A DNA stretch of 64,000 nt from Fomitopsis serialis (lineage: Eukaryota > Basidiomycota > Agaricomycetes > Polyporales > Fomitopsidaceae). Positions 11,097 to 22,430 of this stretch are shown piece by piece; positions within the stretch are counted from its first letter, which is position 1, and the number at the start of each line of letters is the position of its first letter. The translations under genes and the position numbers were made by a program. The notes beneath the pieces are model-generated. The model was given only the letters and a program-made list of their open reading frames with translations, was not told where the DNA came from and searched no databases. Location: the NCBI RefSeq assembly GCF_022376445.1, contig NW_025954963.1, forward strand, positions 186,001 through 250,000. Direction: 5' to 3'.

Positions 11097-13557
11097 TCAC
11101 GCCTGAGGCCTCTTGTAAAGTCCCACCTTCAGAGGCATCTCGGGCTTCGAACTGGCCTTGTCAACAGTCGGGTACCATACACCCGCCACGTTCCACACGA
11201 CCGGCTTCTCTGGTAGCTCGAAAGTGAACGTTGTGAGGAGGACAGAGAGCACGACCTCTGCGTCGGGGTGTCAGTGATCACAATCACCGTCGACGAGCGC
11301 GGAGTGAACTCACTCATCTCCATCTCCGAAAACTTGAAGCCACTGTAAGGACAATCAGCTCAATAATATCGACGAGTGCACCCACTAGGAGATGATTTAC
11401 ATGCAAGCTCTTTTGCCTCCGAGGAACGTCATCCTACGTCAAGTATGAACCTACTTCAATGCAGCACAAGAAGCTAGGCTGCAATCAACGTACAGGTTGG
11501 AATAGACACCCGGGATACGAGCATCCGTAACATTAGACGGAAGTGACGACAACCATCGCTCGGGCTTCCACTCGTATGCGTCCTCGCCCCAGAGCGCCTT
11601 GCTCGTGTTGCATCCGAGGAAGCCGAGTATGACCTGCGAGCCTTTCACGAGAGGAATTTCATCCATCCTGGTGCCGTCTGTGGCAAAGATAGGTTCTGAC
11701 AGAGGCAGCACGGTGTCCTGGGTAGCGCTACACGGATGAACACGACGTATGTCAACGTTCGCACGGGCCTTGTTCCTGAAAGGGCTTACGCTCGGTACAA
11801 CGTGGTAACCGGAGGATATCTGTACACGCTCTCCGAGTCAATGATTATCCCACAAGCATAGGATAAGAGACGTACACTCTCAACGTCTCACGACAGACAC
11901 TATCCAACAAGGGCAGACGGTTCAGGTCGTCATACGGCATACCGTCGGCAGCGCCAGCACTCAAGAGTTCCTGACGGAGCTTCTTCTGAACAGCCGGGTT
12001 CTGCGCGAGCAAGTGCAGAATGCGGGAGAGCGAGTTCGACGTTGTGTCCATTGCCGCGAATATGAGGATCCTGACAGGCCATGAGCTAGACTTCACATCG
12101 GCCTCCAAGGAATCATAGTGAACTCACGACATCTGCGCGATGACCTCTTCCTCCGAGAGTCGATCCGCAGCGTCCGCCACCGAGTTCGCGCGCACTTGAA
12201 TGGTTTCAGACATACTTCTCACACACAGAGGAGGGTAGTGGCGTACTGAGGATACTCATGATATCTTTGCCCTCCGCGACCTGCTTCACCACTTCCGCGT
12301 CACCCTTTTGAAACGCGAGCTTCTTCGAGTCATAGATCGCGCGGGCATGGAAGTCCATGGTATCCACAATCTCCTTCACGGCATGCACTGTGGTCCCACG
12401 CGGGAACGCGTCCACGACGGCGCGCCGCAACCAGGCCGGGACGATGTTCTGAGTGATGACTGTCACCTGGCGGTAGAGCCTTACGGCGAAGAGTCCTGGA
12501 CTGCGAATCGTGGCACAACAATGAATATCATCCGTTAATCAGTGTTAAGAATCACAACGAAGGCCTAGAGACCGAGGGCGTGATACGCACGCAAGCAATT
12601 TCAGTGCCATTCCATATGCGTCCGTGCTGTCCTTCACGAGTGGGTCGAGTGAGTGCCCGAGACCACCTTGGCCGATGAGCTCGAGCGCCGTGCGGCCCAT
12701 CCAGCCGAGCATGTCGATCTCCCGTGGGTCCTCCGAGTCGCTGACGCGAGATTCGATCGCAGCGCGGAGCTAGGGCGGAGCGTGATGAGTAATTGAGTGC
12801 CTTGAACATGCGACCAGAAGTTCGCGGGTGTGCTGACCTTGTAAACGACGTTGTAGAAGAGCGGAAGCATGTGCCGCATATGACTGACGGAGAAGACGGG
12901 GTTGAGCAGCTTGCGCTGACGACCATGCTGCGCGCCTGCGGTAACGTGTCACTAACCATGGCTACTGGACAGGGACGAAGGGAAGCGTACCTAGCGTTGA
13001 GACCAACGCATTTGCGCCAAATACAACCTTGTTAGTCCTGTTACTCTCAAGATGTAGCCTTGCATCGCCACGCATAGTTAATAAAACGTGTACGCACGCA
13101 ATAAACTCCGGGGTTTCGAGGAAAATATGCTCCTCCTTGATGAGAACGGTGTGAAGAGCCTTGGGATCAGCGACGTAGAGGATCGGAGTCTGTCACGCCA
13201 ACACAGCAGACGCATTCAGTTTCCTACCGAGTCATCCTGTGACACAGACGAATCGAACGCACACCCAAGAATCCGTCGAGCTTCACGATGGGGCCGAAAT
13301 CATGAGCGACATGTTCCTGAAAGCCAGCCGCGTCGCGCGAAAAGAACTGCTTCAAATTGCCTAGTGCATGGTCAAGTAAACACGAGACGGAGGTAAAATT
13401 GTGCGGAATGGCACTTACCAGTCCAGAACGAGGCTGGCGGCGGCCCTGGAATGCGCCTCAAGTGCGCAGTAGCGATGCGGACGCGGACAAAAGACAGTAG
13501 CTGCCAAAAGGCCCAGCCGCAGAGACCGAGAAACAAGAAGGAGAGGCTTGAGAGCAT
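11097..13557 (-). CDS. Cytochrome P450 monooxygenase, tandem copy 1 (intact)
   Basis: An N-terminal membrane anchor (MLSSLSFLFLGLCGWAFWQ) is followed by the proline-rich hinge RRIPGPPPASFW. Further in are the C-helix region GRQRKLLNPVFSVSHMR, I-helix AAMDTTSN, K-helix ETLR, PERW motif WKPERW, and the haem-binding loop FLGGKRACIGFKF, where the Cys is the axial ligand. The haem loop is split by an intron inside the codon after Cys (exon end AT, next exon T). I could join roughly a dozen exons in frame with GT-AG borders from ATG 13557 to TGA 11097, ending in GLYKRPQA. Expected role: ER-bound monooxygenase of the large expanded CYP families of wood-decay fungi, acting on xenobiotic or secondary-metabolite substrates; the substrate cannot be read from sequence. 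This is the only uninterrupted member of the array. Confidence 0.92.
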
Positions 13558-15410
13558 ACCCTTGGAACGGCGATAACAGCAGCGAGTGTTCTGATATCAC
13601 AACGACGCGCGGCCACATTATATAGACCCACTCTTGTACGCGGACATTCACCGCTTTACGGCACTGAAAACCGCGATAGAAGCTACATTGCGTGTACAGC
13701 GCTGAGTCCGCGGGCCGTCCAGACAGGGCATGACCGTGTTTCTATCGGGGTATCCATCCCTTCAGTGGTAAGATCTTGTTGGGCGGTATGTAAGATCTTC
13801 AGTTTTAGCACGAACGAGACCATATACACAAAGGACACGGACCACACAGATTCAAACCCGCCCATGATGCGGTGTGCCTGATCCGCGGAGCGTCCCTTTT
13901 CCTGCGGTGGCCATAGAGTTGGCGGGTGCATACTTGCAACGACGCTCTGGGTCTGTACAGGTGCGAGCATCGAGGCGACGTTCCCACGTTTTAGTAGACA
14001 TTTGAGTCAGTACTTTGCTTTGGACATCAGTAAGTTGCCGGGCATGGTGGACTTGAGGTGTGATCCCGTGCTCACGGTGTCAGAGCGCATTACACTGCGC
14101 GAACTCGGCGAATCCCATGAGGTTGTTACGAGAACGAGAGGGAACGAGGCACGTTCTGATACTATAGCTTGGGAAGTTGTACCCCGGAAGTCCGTGGGTG
14201 GATACTTTCAATTGAACCGTCGACGCCGCGAGACTTTGTGAGTTGCCACATCACCGCTCAGCGGTGGCAACAGCCAAGCTAGTACATAAGGATCTTCGTC
14301 CTGCAAGCATCGAACAACCTTGACCTCCGCGTTGGAATACAGTGCACAGTCCGGTAACATGGATGGCCCGTCGTTCGCGCTCAGTAAGCGGCGGGGCCGC
14401 GTAGTGCCTCGGCAAGGTAAGGAAGGGTTGGTCAATTGGCGGCCGCGGACCGGACTCGGAGTTAAGGATGACTGTTGAACGTACGTCGCCAGCGAGCGGG
14501 TCGAGAGCGAGTCTGCCAGCGGCGTTATGAATGCTTTGACGGATGTCGGTGATGTATGGTTCATCAGTGAGCCAGAATATTGCCTGCAAGATACGAAGCC
14601 AGTGCCGGCTTACTATTCGGAGCTCTGAATCGCAGCCATGGGTGCCTCAATTGAGGGACTGTTTGGCAAGGACGAGCGGATATGATACACGTCTATAGTC
14701 GGGCCGCCCTTGTGACAGTGATCAATCGACCAATCGTTCCGAAGCTTTCAACTCTTCCTCGGGGAACTTGTAGTGACGGTAGTCGGATATAGAAGCACTG
14801 TATGATCAGGCAGAGATGTGGTCACCACAGACTCCAGGTGCACAACTTTCCCTGATGTTGTCAGTACAATGGTAGATGGACGTTTGAACAGTACTTACTA
14901 CTGTTAGTCTCCCGTGAGCAAAGTATACAATTCTTTCAACCTTCGCGCGCTCCAGATATTCATGTCTGTAAGTACTGTAGCAGTTGATGTCGAACCAAGC
15001 GGTCGGTGGCGTGGGTAAGTATAGTATTTGGCCACAGACCGTCCTCCGTCAAAGAGGTCTTCGTGACTTTAAGGGTCTGCCTAGGGGAGACTGAGTATTT
15101 GAGTAGAAGCTAAGCTGCGGTTCGATACCTCAGATTTAGAGTCTGCCAAGTGGTGGAGTCGTATGGATGTCTGGGTACACGATATGGTCCCAGTGTCCTG
15201 CTGCAGAGTGCACAGACGACTGCACCTTCATTATGAGACTTCGCATATGGCCCAGCCGGAAACGTACAGTGAGCCCGTTGGTGTGTAGTATCATGGAGTT
15301 GACCACAATCTATATCTCGGGTAGCTACTCTGGTGCTGATCATAGTATGAATTGTCTCTATCCGAAGGCTCAATTCGATTGAATCGTGACAAACTAGACA
15401 TCCCATAGTA
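13558..15410. other. P450 copy 1 upstream flank and copy 2 downstream flank
   Basis: No gene supported. The first ~100 bases carry the copy 1 promoter (TATA at 13618). The remainder is duplicated flank shared with units B and C, plus a short stretch (15110-15350) that I could not match to the others. Confidence 0.4.
13618..13624 (-). promoter_or_regulatory. TATA box of P450 copy 1
   Basis: TATATAA on the minus strand, 61 bases upstream of the ATG at 13557. The same element at nearly the same distance precedes copies 2 and 3. Confidence 0.6.
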
Positions 15411-17857
15411 TCACGCCTGAGGCCTCTTGTAACGTCTCACCTTGAGAGGCATCTCGGGCCTCGCACTGTCTTTCTCGGCAGTCGGGTACCATACACCCGC
15501 CACGTTCCACACGATCGGTTTCTCCGGCGTTCGAAGGTGAACGCTGTCAGGAGGACGGAGAGCACGACCTCTGCGTCGGGTGTCAGCGATTGCAATCGTC
15601 GCCGACGAGCGCAGATTGAACTCACTCATCTCCATCTCCGAGAACTTGAAGCCGCTGTGAAGATATCAGCTCAATGATATCGACGAGTACATCCAGGAGA
15701 CGATGTACATGCAAGCTCTTTTGCCCCCGAGGAACGTCATCCTGGTCAAGTATGAACATACTTCAGACAATGCCTCACAAGAGACCAGGCTGAATTAACG
15801 CACAGGTTGGAGTAGACACCGGGGATACGAGCATCCGTAACAGAAGACGGAAGTGGCGACAACCATCGCTCGGGCTTCCACTCATGTGCGTCCTCGCCCC
15901 AGAGCGCCTTGCTGGTGTTGCATCCGAAGAAGCCGAGTATGACCTGCGAGCCTTTCATGAGGGGGATATCATCCATCCTGGTGCCGTCTGTGGCATAGAT
16001 AGGCTCTGACAGAGGCAGCACGGTGTCCTGGGTAGCGCTACACAGATGAACACGAAGTACGTCAGCGTTCGCACAAATTCTGATTCAAGGAGGGCTTACA
16101 CTCGGAACAATATGGTTACCGGAGGATATCTGTACATAGCGTCAGCGTAAAAGGCATGCTCCACAAGCATAGAATAAAAGACGTACACCCTCAATGTCTC
16201 ACGACAGACCTATCCAACAAGGGCAGACGGTTCATTCGTCATACGGCAAACCGTCGGCAGCGCTAGCACTCAAGATCTCTTGGCGGAGCTTCTCCTGAAC
16301 GTCCGGGTGCTGCGCGAGCAAGTGCAGAATGCGGGAGAGCGAGTTCGAAGTTGTGTCCATTGCCGCGAATATGAGGATCTTGCAGCCATGAGCTAAACGT
16401 ACATCGACCTCCAAGGAATCACAGCCACTCACGACATCTGCTGGATGACCTCTTCCTCCGAGAGTCGGTCCGCAGCGTCCGCCAGTGAATTCGCGCGCAC
16501 TTGAAGATATTTAGACTTGTTCAACACGTACAGAGAAGGATGGAGGCGCACTGAGGATCTCATGATATCCTTGCCCTCCGCGACCTGCTTCACCACTTCC
16601 GCGTCGCCCTTTTGGAATGCGAGCTTCTTCGCGTCATAGATCGCGCGGGAATGGAAATCCATGGTGTCCACCATCTCCTTGACGGCGTGCACGGTAGTAC
16701 CGCGCGGGAACACGTCCACGACGGCGCGCCGCACCCAGGCCGGGATGATGTGCCGAGTGTAGATTGTCACTTGGCGGAGGACCCTTAGTTCAGATATTCC
16801 CGGACTGCGAAGCGTGTCAGAAGAATGAAAATCATCCGTTAATCAGTGTTTGTTCTTCAACGTCACAGCGAAGGCTGGACACCAAGTACGCACGCGATCG
16901 ATTTCAGTGCCTGTCCATACGCATTCGTGCTGTCCTCTATGAGTGGGTCGAGCGAGTGCCCGAGACCGCCTTGGCCGATGAGCTCGAGCGCCGTGCGGCC
17001 CATCCAGTTGAGCATGTCGATCTCGCGCTGGTCCTCGCCGACGCGGGATTCGATCGCGGCGCGGAGCTGTACAGGGCGGAGCGCAGTGAGTAATTGACAG
17101 CGTCGTAGACATGCGCCGGAAAGTCCACGGGTGTGCTGACCTTGTAGACGACATTGTAGAAGAGCGGAAGCATGTGTCGCATGTGACTGACGGAGAAGAC
17201 AGGATTGAGCAGCTTGCGCTGACGGCTATGCTGCGCGCCTAGGGTAATTTCTCACTAAACCACGGCCATTGAATAGAGACAAAGGGAAACGTACCTAGAG
17301 TGGAGACCAGCGCATTTGCACCGAATATAATTGTGTTAGTCCTGTACCATTTTCAGTATGTTTGCATCACCACGCATCTCCGATAGAACATGTACGCACG
17401 AAATGAAGTCCGGGACTTCATGGAAGATATGCTCCTCTTTGATGAGGATGGTGTGAAGAGCCTTGGGATCAGCGACGTAGAGGATCGGAGTCTGCCACGC
17501 CAACACAGCAGACGCGTTCAGTCTCCCGCCGAGTCACCGCGATACAGACGGATTTAAACTCACACCAAAGAACCCATCGAGCTTCACAACGGAGCCGAAA
17601 TCGTGAGCGATGTGGGTCTGGAAGCCAACCGCGTCGCGTGCGAAGAACTGGCTCAAATTACCTGTTGTACGGGCAAGTGAATACGAAATGGAGGTCGAGT
17701 TGTACGGACGGGACTTACCAGCTAAGAACGAACCCGCCGGCGGCCCTGGGATGCGCCTCAGGTGTGCCGTAGCGATGCGGGCACGGACGAAAGACAGCAG
17801 CTGCCAGAAGACCCAGCTGCCGAGAGCGAGAAACGCAAGGGAGAGGCCCGAGAGCAT
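15411..17857 (-). pseudogene. Cytochrome P450, tandem copy 2 (frame-disrupted)
   Basis: Closely similar to copy 1 over its length, with the same exon plan, anchor (MLSGLSLAFLALGSWVFWQ), hinge RRIPGPP, I-helix [14 protein letters not shown] and haem loop FLGGKRAC...GFKF. Against copy 1 it lacks single bases at several coding or splice positions: near 16208-16211 and 16231-16236 (K-helix exon, giving PYDE then TGA), 16380-16386 (acceptor before the I-helix), 16558-16560 (exon ending DIM) and 15526-15530 (last exon). Each breaks the frame, and they do not cancel. Most amino-acid sites between the breaks are still P450-like, so inactivation is recent, or some of the deletions are consensus errors. 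The tail reads RRYKRPQA with stop at 15411. Confidence 0.78.
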
Positions 17858-20002
17858 ATCCGATTCCTTGGAATGGCGACAGCAGCAGCGAGTGTTCTGA
17901 TATTACGACGATGCGGGCTCGCATTATATATGCCCGCCCTCGTACGCGGTCTTCACCGTTCCAAGGTACTGAAAACGCGACAGAAGCTGCATTGCGTGTT
18001 CAACGCTGAGTCCGCGGGCCGCGCAGACAAGGTATGACGTTCCTATCGGGAAATCCATCTTTTCCGTAGTAAACACCTGTTCCGCAGCATGTAAGATCTC
18101 CGCCGCGTCAGCACCAAGGAGACCACATACACAACGGACAGCCACACGGACCGCATAGACCACAACCCGCCCACGCCGCTGGTATATATGTGCCTGATTT
18201 GCAGAGCGTACCTTTCCCCCGCACACTACAGCCGCCGTATTGGTGGACGCGCGATGCTCTGTGTAGTTGCGGACGTCGAGGCGGCGGCCCACGTCCGTGG
18301 CGACTTTGATCCAGGACTGAGCTTTGGACGCCACTCAGTAGCCGGGCACGTTGGACTTGAAATTTGGTTCCGTGCTCACGGCATCAGAGCGCATCAGAGA
18401 GCGCGAGCGGCGGGCCCGGCGATCCCGGAAAGTTTGCGGAGATGGAAGAGCTCGTTGTTCCCATGAGGCTGTTGCGAAACCGAGAGGGAACGATTGGAGA
18501 ACGAAGCACGTTCTAGCTTGGGAAGTTGCACTTCGGAATTCCTTGGGTGGATACTTGAACCGTTGGCGACTGTGATTTGCCACATCGCCGCTCTGCGATA
18601 GCGACAGCCAAGCTGAGGATCATCGTGCTGCAAGCATCGAAAAAGCTTGACTTCCGGTCCGACGATGTGGTTGGGCCGTATTCGCGCTCCGTGGAACTCG
18701 GAAGGATCAATTGACATGTGCCAGTGGGCTACGGCTACTACGAAGGCCGCGTAGTGTCTCGGCAAGGTATGTCCTCGCGGGCTTAGGATTCTTAGAAGGG
18801 GTGGTCAATAATGAGCGAGTGGAGTTCAGGAGGTGACCGTGGAACGCACCTCACCAACGAGCGGGTCTCCCAGCAGCGTTACGAATGCTTGTCAGTATCG
18901 GTGATGATGTGTGGTGAGCCAGAATGCTGCCTATATATAAGGTACGTAGCCAGTGAGTCACCTAGCGATGGCTTACTATTCGGAGCTTTGAATCGCAGCC
19001 ATGGGGGGGCCGTAGTAGAGTGACAGGTTGGCGAAGACGTGCGGATGTCATACTTATACACATTCACAGTGCCGACCTCGGCATGCCAGTGATCAATCGT
19101 TCGGAAGCTTTCTCATTCTCGGGGGAAGGCTGGCATCAAGAGCGGCACTGCGGCAGAGACGGCTTCACCACAGACATGTGTATAATGTTCCCTGATGCTG
19201 TCAGTACAACGGTATGTTGACTAGGCAATGACTAGCTGAAGTATGGACGTTTTGAACAGTACCAGTACCAGTATCACGTTGAAACCGAATCTTGAACTTG
19301 AAGCAGTCGGTGGCGTTATAAGTTTGTGAGTCGAAGCTGCGGCAAGTTGAGATGCATACAAGTCTGATGACAGTGACGCGGAGCAACTACACTACCTCCT
19401 ATTCTATCGAACAGTGAGTCCACGAGTGCTGTGTGTCGCTGACCAGAGATTGGAGACACGCCTCAGAGTCAGTAGCCGCTCGAACCTGCCGGCTTCGATC
19501 GCCCTTCAGGAAAGTCCGAGGGGGATCCCATTCACGCCTGGGTATACTAGCAGCGCAGAGAGAAAGGTCCGTCAGGAGACAAGTCAATGGTCCTCCGTGC
19601 ATATAGTAGGCTGCCATCGCCCACTCTGCTACCATCTGCAGCGTTCTTCAGATGTACACGACAATTTACTCCCGACAATGCCAGCTGCCAACCGTCGAGG
19701 TCATAAGACGCTGGCTGAAGAACAGCTACGGTTCGAGTTATTGCTTATCAGGTGCACGTATAACCAAGATGCAATGTATTCATACGGACGGACAGTACGT
19801 ACGACGGCCGTATTGGATGCTGGATGCACGATATGCAGTGTCCATCCACAGACACAACCTTTATTAATGGGAGTTGTCATATGGCCCTGTCGGAAGAACC
19901 TAGTCTGTTAGTGTACAATACAATGAAGTCGAATCACTACGTCGAGCAACCACTCTGACGCTGATCATAGTCTGAAACGGCCCGATCTGAAGGCCATGGA
20001 TA
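17858..20002. other. P450 copy 2 upstream flank and copy 3 downstream flank
   Basis: No independent gene. Contains the copy 2 TATA box and duplicated flank sequence. Landmarks shared with unit A include TACTATTCGGAGCTTTGAAT near 18975 and CAGTGATCAATCGTTCGGAA near 19087. The 19690-19870 part matches 10835-10990. Confidence 0.45.
17924..17930 (-). promoter_or_regulatory. TATA box of P450 copy 2
   Basis: TATATAA on the minus strand, 67 bases upstream of ATG 17857. It is preserved although the coding part is damaged. Confidence 0.55.
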
Positions 20003-22430
20003 TCACGCCTGGGACCCCTTGTAAAGTCCCACCTTTAAAGGCATCTCGGGCTTGGCACTGGCCCTGTCGACACTCGGGTACCATACGCCCGCCACGTTCC
20101 ACACGATTGACTTCTCCGGCAGCTCGAAGGTGAACGCTGTCAGGAGGACGGCGAGCACGACCTCTGCGTCGGGGTGTCAGTGATTGCATTGGTCGCCGAC
20201 GAGCCCAGAGCGAACTCACTCATCTCCATCTCCGAGAACTTGAAGCCGCTGTGAGTACAATCAGCCCAATGATATCGACAAGTACACCAGGAGACGACGT
20301 ACATGCAAGCTCTTTTGCCCCCGAGGAACGTCATCCTGCGTCAAGAATGAAGATCAATTCCACACAAGAAGCTAGGCCGGAATCAACGCACAGGTTGGAG
20401 TAGACACCCGGGATACGAGCATCCGTAACTAGATGGAAGTGCGACAACCATCGCTCAGGCTTCCACTCGTATGCGTCCTCGCCCCAGAGCGCCTTGCTCG
20501 TGTTGCATCCGAGGAAGCCGAGTATGACCTGCGAACCTTTCACGAGAGGGATTTCATCCATCCTGGTGCCGTCTGTGGTATAGATAGGTCCCGAGAGGGG
20601 CAGCACGGTGTCCTGGGTAGCGCTACACGGAGAGTTAGCATTCGCACAAACCTTGATTCAAGGATGGCTTACACTCGGAACAACGTGGTAACCGGAGGAT
20701 ACCTGTACACGTCCCCAGCCTGTTAAGCATGTTCCACAAGCAGAGGAGGAAAGACGTACATTCTCAATGTCTCGCGACAGACGCTATCCAACAAGGGCAG
20801 ACGGTTCAAGTCGTCGTACTGCATACCGTCGGCAGCCCCAGCGCCCAAGAGCTCTTCACGGAGCTTCTCCTGAACGGTCGGGTGCTGCGCGAGTAAGTGC
20901 AGGATGCGGGAGAGCGAGTTCGAAGTCGTGTCCATCGCCGCGAATATGAGGACCCTTGCAGGCTGTGAGCTAACTTTACATCGACCCCAAGAAATCACAG
21001 CCAACTCACGACATCTGCGCGATATCTCTTCCTCCGAGAGTCGATCCGAGCGTCCGCCATCGAGTTCGCGCGCACTTAAAGGTCTTAAGACATTCCATCG
21101 CATGAAAGGATAGTGGCGCACTGAGAATACTCATGATGTCCTTGCCCTCCGCGACCTGCTTCACCACTTCCGCGTCACCCTTTTGGAACGCGAGCTTCTT
21201 CGGTCATAGATCGCGCGGGAGTGTGAGTCCATGGTGTCCACAATCTCCTTCACGCGTGCACGTGGTCCCACGCGGGAACGCGTCGACGGCGCGCGCCGCA
21301 ACCACGCCGGGACGATGGTCATGAAGTTCTCAGTGGCCATTGCCGCTTTGCGGAAGATCCTCAAGCCGGAGAGGCCCGGACTGTGTATCGTGCCACAGGC
21401 TCATGAGTGTTGGTTCTTTACGATCACAACGGAGGCTGGGACACAAACGGTGTGATACGCACGCGAGCGATTTCAGTGCCAGGCCGTACGCATTTGTGCT
21501 GTCCTTCACGAGCGGGTCGAGCGAGTGCCCGAGACCGCCTGGCCGATGAGCTCGAGCGCCGTGCGGCCCATCCAGCTGAGCATGTCGATCTCCCGCGGGT
21601 CCTCGCCGACGCGGGACTCGATCGCGAGACGCAGCTGCAGAGGGCATAGCGCGGTGAGTAACAGCAGTGCCATCACATGCGACGGGAGGTTCGCGGGTGT
21701 GCTGACCTTGTAGACGATGTTGTAGAAGAGCGGAAGCATGTGCCGCATGTGGCTGACGGAGAAGACGGGGTTGAGCAGCTTGCGCTGGCGGCCATGCTGC
21801 GCGCCTGGGGTGATGTCTCGCTAAACCATGGCTACTCGATAGGGACGAAGAGAAGCGTACCTAGCGTTGAGAGCAGTGCGCCCGCGCCGAAAATAAGCTT
21901 GTTGGTCCTGTGGCGTTTTCAATATGTAGACTTGCATCGCATCTTAGAGCAAATGGGTACGCACGCAATGAAATCCGGGGTTTCCTGGAAAATATGCTCC
22001 TCCTTGACGAGGACGGTGTGAAGAGCCTTGGGATCAGCGACGTAGAGGATCGGGGTCTGTCACGCCAACACAGCAGACGCGTTCAGCCTCCCACCGAGTC
22101 GCCCTGTGACACGGACGAATTTGAACGCACGCCCAAGAACCCGTCCAGCTTCACAATGGGGCTGAAATCGTGCGCGACATGTTCCTGGAAGCCAGCCGCG
22201 TCGCGCGAGAAGAACTGCGTCAAGTTGCCTGGTGTATGTTCAAGTACTAGTGAAGACGAGACGGAGGTCGAGTTGCGCGAGTGGAACTTACCAGTCCAGA
22301 ATGAGGCCGGTGGCGGCCCTGGGATGCGCCTCAGGTGCGCCGTAGCGATGCGGACGCGGACGAGTGACAGCAGCTGCCAAACGGCCCAGCCGCAAAGAGC
22401 TAGGAACACGAGGGAGAGGCCCGAGAGCAT
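20003..22430 (-). pseudogene. Cytochrome P450, tandem copy 3 (frame-disrupted)
   Basis: Same layout as copy 1: anchor MLSGLSLVFLALCGWAVWQ, hinge RRIPGPPPASFW, C-helix region, [27 protein letters not shown] and FLGGKRAC. Against copy 1 it has one- and two-base losses near 21040-21055 (exon before the I-helix), 21200 (CTTCGGTC for CTTCGAGTC), 21253-21290 (several) and 21538 (CCTGGCC for CCTTGGCC). These change frame repeatedly across the F-G region. Near 20427-20444 two separate deletions add to minus three, so the frame recovers and only a few residues differ. The haem end is still readable. The terminal codons read LYKGSQA with stop at 20003. Called a pseudogene with the caveat that part of the indels could be consensus error. 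Confidence 0.78.

Larger units (their letters stand above)
10835..15110 (-). repeat. Tandem P450 unit A
   Basis: First of three direct, diverged copies of a ~4.3-4.6 kb unit containing one P450 gene plus flanks. Stop-to-stop distance to unit B is 4314 bp. Shared flank landmarks outside the gene include GTGATCAATCG...GAAGCTTTC near 14730 and TACTATTCGGAGCT near 14612. Edges are approximate because the outer flanks have drifted. Confidence 0.8.
15160..19650 (-). repeat. Tandem P450 unit B
   Basis: Second copy of the P450-containing unit, in the same orientation as A. Stop-to-stop distance to unit C is 4592 bp. Its upstream flank shares with unit C the block around 19476 (GCTCGAAC..CCGGCTTCGATCGC and GACAAGTCAATGGTCCTCC), seen again near 23320-23430. 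Confidence 0.8.
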
